Part shown: piece by piece, positions 60,725 through 64,000 of the stretch
Numbering within the stretch: position 1 is the first letter of the stretch
Layout: every line of letters begins with the position of its first letter
Assembly: GCF_963676685.1 (NCBI RefSeq)
Contig: NC_092356.1
Location: 46,215,601-46,279,600, forward strand
DNA from: Mytilus edulis
Lineage: Eukaryota > Mollusca > Bivalvia > Mytilida > Mytilidae
DNA: 64,000 nt
Direction of reading: 5' to 3'
Notes under the pieces: model-generated
Databases searched by the model: none
Told to the model about the DNA's origin: nothing
Seen by the model: only the letters and a program-made list of their open reading frames with translations
Position numbers and translations under genes: made by a program

Positions 60725-61213
60725 TAGGATAATGGCTTATTTTGATCCAAAAACGGCCACTGTTCCTAAAGTTGATGCAAGTCCAGTAGGTGTTGGCGCG
60801 TTACTTACTCAGGATGGCAGAGTTAACGCATACGCAAGCCGTGCGCTTATTGATGTAAAAAACGATACAGTCAGACAGAGCGAGAAGGACTAACCATAGT
60901 ATGGGCTATAGAACGCTTTCATCTTTACCTGTACGGACACAAATGTACACTCGCTACCGATCATCAACCAATGGAATGCATTTTCAACAATCCAAAATCG
61001 AAACTGCCAGCGAGAATTTAAAGATTGAGATTAAGACTGCAAACGTATGATTTCGATGTTAAGTACAAATCAGGAAAATCAAATTCCGCAGACTACATGT
61101 CAGGACATCCGAATATTAACGAAGCACATCAAACTGATCATTCCGAGGTAGCAGAAGAATTCGTGAATTATATATCAGAGAACGTACGCAATACCGAAAG
61201 CAATGACAATTGA
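60725..61213 (+). pseudogene. Gypsy RNase H region
   Basis: VDASPVGVGALLTQDGR gives the first catalytic aspartate region. After a frameshift near 60,890 come VWAIERFHLYLYGHKC and LATDHQPM. A TAA near 61,019 interrupts before the YKSGKSNSADYMS block that ends the domain. Confidence 0.75.
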
Positions 61214-61519
61214 AGAAATTGCATTAGAGTCCAAAGCCGATATTAATATTCAGTATGTTATCAAAGCCGTGAAATCGGGAAACTTGGAAAATTCAGATGA
61301 CAATAAATCTCTTGATACGTTTGCTCGTTTAAAGAACGAATTAACGGCATCGAGTTATAACATTGGCTCATGACGGTCTTCAGGGATTGTGCGAACAAAA
61401 CAGTTACTAAGGGAAAAAGTTTATTTTCCTGGTATAGACAAACGTGTAGAAGATACATGTAAAGCTTGTATTCCATGTTTAGCAGCCACGCCAAAGAAAA
61501 CGTTTGAACCGTTAGCTAT

Positions 61520-62035
61520 GTCATAACTACCAGATGCACCATGGGCATATCTTAGCATGGATTTCTGTGGACCATTAACGAGTGGACATTATCTCATGGT
61601 GATAATGGATGAGTATTCACGATATCCAGTTATAGAAACACTAACAACAATTTCTGCAAAAGCGGTTAAACCACTACTTGACAAAGTATTTTCAACATTT
61701 GGAATAACGAATATAGTAAAAACGAAAAATGGAAGCCCGTGGCAAGGAAAAGAATTCAAAGACTTTGCAACATATATGGGATGTACGCATAGAAAAATAA
61801 CACCATGATGGCTTCAGAGCAATGCAGAGTGCGAGCGATTTATGCGTAGCATTGGGAAATCAATCAGAGCAGCACATATACAACATCAAAATTGGAAACA
61901 GGAAATGTTTACATTCCTCCGTAACTATAGAGCGGCAAAACACGCAACAACGGAAGTTCCACCAGCAAAACTTTTCTTTGGTAGAAATATCAAAACCAAA
62001 TTACCAACGATAACACCAAAATATGAAGACAAAGA
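61520..62035 (+). pseudogene. Gypsy integrase core
   Basis: MDFCGPLTSGHYLMVIMDEY carries the first acidic residue. The expected K-T-D-N-G second site reads K-T-K-N-G (lysine at 61,725-61,727). A stop at 61,806 follows, and SNAECERF in the next segment holds the third acidic residue. It is inactive. Confidence 0.75.
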
Positions 62036-62038
62036 AAT

Positions 62039-62377
62039 TTGAGAAAAAAGGATAAAATGAAGGACTATGCAGATACAAAGAGAAATGCTGAACCGTCAAA
62101 TTTACAAATTGGTGACACTGTATTGGTCAAGCAAAACAAATTTTCAACTCCGTATAACTCTTATCCATACAAAATAGTTGAAAGGAATGGTACAAGGTTA
62201 ACAGCTAAAAGAGATGATGAACACACGATCACTCGAAATTATTCGTGTTATAAGCAAGTTAAAATACCACCGACAATTGTAAATAATGAGAAAAAAGTGG
62301 AAGAACCAGCAACACAACTAAGGACGTCAGGACGAATAAATAAAATACCGGCGTACTTAAATGATTATGTAAAGTAA
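62039..62377 (+). pseudogene. Gypsy integrase C-terminal frame
   Basis: A 112-codon frame with NLQIGDTVLVKQNKFSTPY and YPYKIVERNGTRLTAKRDD, an SH3-like DNA-binding tail of Gypsy integrases. It ends AYLNDYVK. Confidence 0.7.
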
Positions 62378-62651
62378 TGCTATGTAAAGTAATGTGTAGC
62401 TTGTGAACAGGCATAATAATCCTGAGCTCACATTTAACTAGGCATCACGCTTAGTATTTATGATCAAGTGAATAAGTTTTATTTTTCTGCGTATCGTATG
62501 ATGTCTTTAGTACTATTTAGACTGAGAATACCAAAGAATTTTACACTTTAATTCATTTGTGATTCATTCATTCATTTGTGATATTAATTGCTATGTTTAC
62601 CGCACTGAGAACTGTGTATACAACATTTGGACATTATTACACCGCTGATTT

Positions 62652-63098
62652 AGGTGGCACGGTAGTATTTGCATTCCAGAATTTAGGTTGCTCTTTTGTG
62701 TACCCTACTTAGGTAAATGTATCTAAACAGTGTGATTGGACAAAAAATACAGTATCAACTGAACATACTTTCCCAAACTGAGGGATGAATCAGGTATAGA
62801 AAAAATATGAAATAATTGTACATACAGATGAAAATGAATTTTTTTAAATTTTTTTAAATTTTGTATTCATGCACCATAAAAGACCTAAAAGTACTAGTGG
62901 CCTTAGGTTTTTAAAAATAGCAAAAAAAGTAAACGGTCATGATACACATTCAAATTCATTTCTGAATAGTAAAATGAAAGTACTTCTGTTTTCAGTTTAC
63001 TGCGAATGTAGATTTTTTTGCAGTGTTAGAAAGTGGTGAAAATTCTAAAAAGGCTATCATTATCCCTTATTGGCCAGGAAATACTACCGTGCCACTTT
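62652..63098. mobile_element. MITE-like insertion in Gypsy 3' noncoding region
   Basis: GGTGGCACGGTAGTATTT at 62,652 and its inverse AAATACTACCGTGCCACTT near 63,082 bound about 445 bp without coding. Confidence 0.65.
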
Positions 63099-63398
63099 TA
63101 TGGACATCGTTAATGTATTAAAGAAAATTCATTTGATGGATAGTTTCACAATTCATTAATTTTATTTCATTTTATTATTCTACTGACTGATAAAGATAAA
63201 ATCTAGAAAAGGAGAGATGTAATGTATTGAAATTGTTTATCTAAAGTAACTACAGAACTTAATTACTTTAACAGATGCAGACCGTTATAATCGTGGCTTA
63301 TCATGTGTGTAATTTGTATTAGTTGATCAGATGTATTAAAACCATGAAACTGTGCAGACGACTTTATTATCTCTCTAGCAATTAGTAGCTATTTTATA

Positions 63399-63557
63399 AA
63401 CATAAACAAAGAAAGTATGTAAATAGAAATCATAATAATAACTATAATATTTATGGAGGTATAAAGTTCTGAACGGTAGAGTAATTAAACACTACTAGAC
63501 AAATCAATAAAATCAATACTCTTTATAAATGCTTACACTAAGCACATACAATTACAT
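63399..63557 (-). repeat. U3 continuation (intron next to EGF E1)
   Basis: It aligns with 41,092-41,250, ending at 'CACATACAATTACAT', a few bases short of where the EGF E1 exon would begin. A Penelope-like fragment takes over there. Confidence 0.8.
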
Positions 63558-63883
63558 GTCTGTTGTGACGTTTTTGACTTTGACGAACGTTGCGTTCGTT
63601 AAAATCCAAAACGTCACAACGTATGTATTACTGGTAAATTATTAAACCAGGAATATCGTTACCATAAATTACTTAAAACCTTTACTAAATTTTTCCATAG
63701 ATATACAGATTTGGTTTTGAAGTTTGGTTGTACCTGTAGAAAACTTATTTCAAACGGGATAGCACATCCTTATTTTTACGGAAATGTTGTTAACCGTGCC
63801 CGGAAATTTAGAAATGATCCATGTAAACTTGTCGCTCCTTTAAATAAACTTATTCTAAAGGGAATATTGTTTTTATTGGTATA
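63558..63883 (+). mobile_element. Penelope-like element fragment, upstream coding part
   Basis: A frame reads GKLLNQEYRYHKLLKTFTKF and GIAHPYFYGNVVNRARKF, recognised as the region that occurs with the RT family above. It starts with a 28-bp imperfect hairpin (63,562-63,589 and 63,593-63,620). Coding stops near 63,881. Confidence 0.6.
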
Positions 63884-64000
63884 AAAATTGATTTTGTTAT
63901 CAGTTAATTAAAAGCTAACTGAATATTACTAGTATGTTATATGCATATACATATTTATGGATCTACAATCTGTCGATACCTGTAACTTGGCATTGTACAA
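63884..64000. other. Window end, nothing recognised
   Basis: AT-rich sequence without repeats or frames of note. Confidence 0.4.

Larger units (their letters stand above)
60529..63398 (+). mobile_element. Ty3/Gypsy retrotransposon, 5'-truncated and decayed
   Basis: In order: the last part of reverse transcriptase, RNase H, integrase core, a C-terminal domain and a tail frame ending at 62,377. Then come a noncoding stretch, a purine tract AGAAAAGGAGAGA (63,205-63,217), and the start of a 3' LTR (TGTAATGTATTG at 63,218) cut at about 63,398. Several frameshifts and stops break the coding. It replaces about 1.1 kb of U1-type sequence. Confidence 0.8.

Overview
The window is AT-rich eukaryotic DNA with short phase-1 exons, long introns, microsatellites and many dispersed repeats. 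Several repeats are ones I recognise from marine mussel (Mytilus-like) genomic DNA, so a mytilid bivalve is the best guess; this rests on recall, not a search. No prokaryotic operon, CRISPR array, rRNA gene or intact tRNA gene was seen. LAYOUT. 1-14.4 kb: no gene I can support; dispersed repeats, a 26-bp palindrome-bearing tandem array, an ATT microsatellite and a fragment of a Penelope-like reverse transcriptase. 14.4-32.2 kb: gene 1, minus strand, a secreted protein with a signal peptide, a short cysteine-bearing N-terminal module and at least nine EGF-like exons; its 3' end is not found. Its introns hold two BEL/Pao elements (a gag-protease fragment split by a 1.29-kb poly(A) retrocopy, and a 1.15-kb LTR-bounded internally deleted copy), tRNA-like SINEs and hammerhead-like repeats. 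32.4-34.9 kb: intergenic. 36.7-46.5 kb: gene 2, minus strand, a clear paralogue of gene 1 (both first exons are exactly 77 codons, and exon 2 is homologous) with EGF-like exons followed by two ShKT modules and a stop. 49.85-53.76 kb: an inverted copy of the EGF/ShKT part of gene 2 on the plus strand. 53.8-56.35 kb: a fold-back element, a 21-bp minisatellite and a hAT element. 56.4-63.56 kb: a direct copy of the 3' half of gene 2 in which the EGF section has been replaced by a decayed Ty3/Gypsy element. The window ends in another Penelope-like fragment. HOW IT FITS TOGETHER. The locus appears to be a cluster of secreted, disulphide-rich modular proteins built from symmetrical phase-1 exons (105, 102, 99, 96 and 9 nt), which can be gained or lost without changing frame. 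Three partial copies of gene 2 sequence show that exons are being duplicated, inverted and eroded, with insertions present in one copy and absent in another giving relative ages. The most distinctive points are runs of very small in-frame microexons between EGF exons (9, 9 and 9 nt in gene 1; 33, 6 and 24 nt in gene 2) and hammerhead-ribozyme-like cores in a short dispersed repeat. Exon boundaries are my reading of splice signals, phase and homology; no transcript evidence was available.
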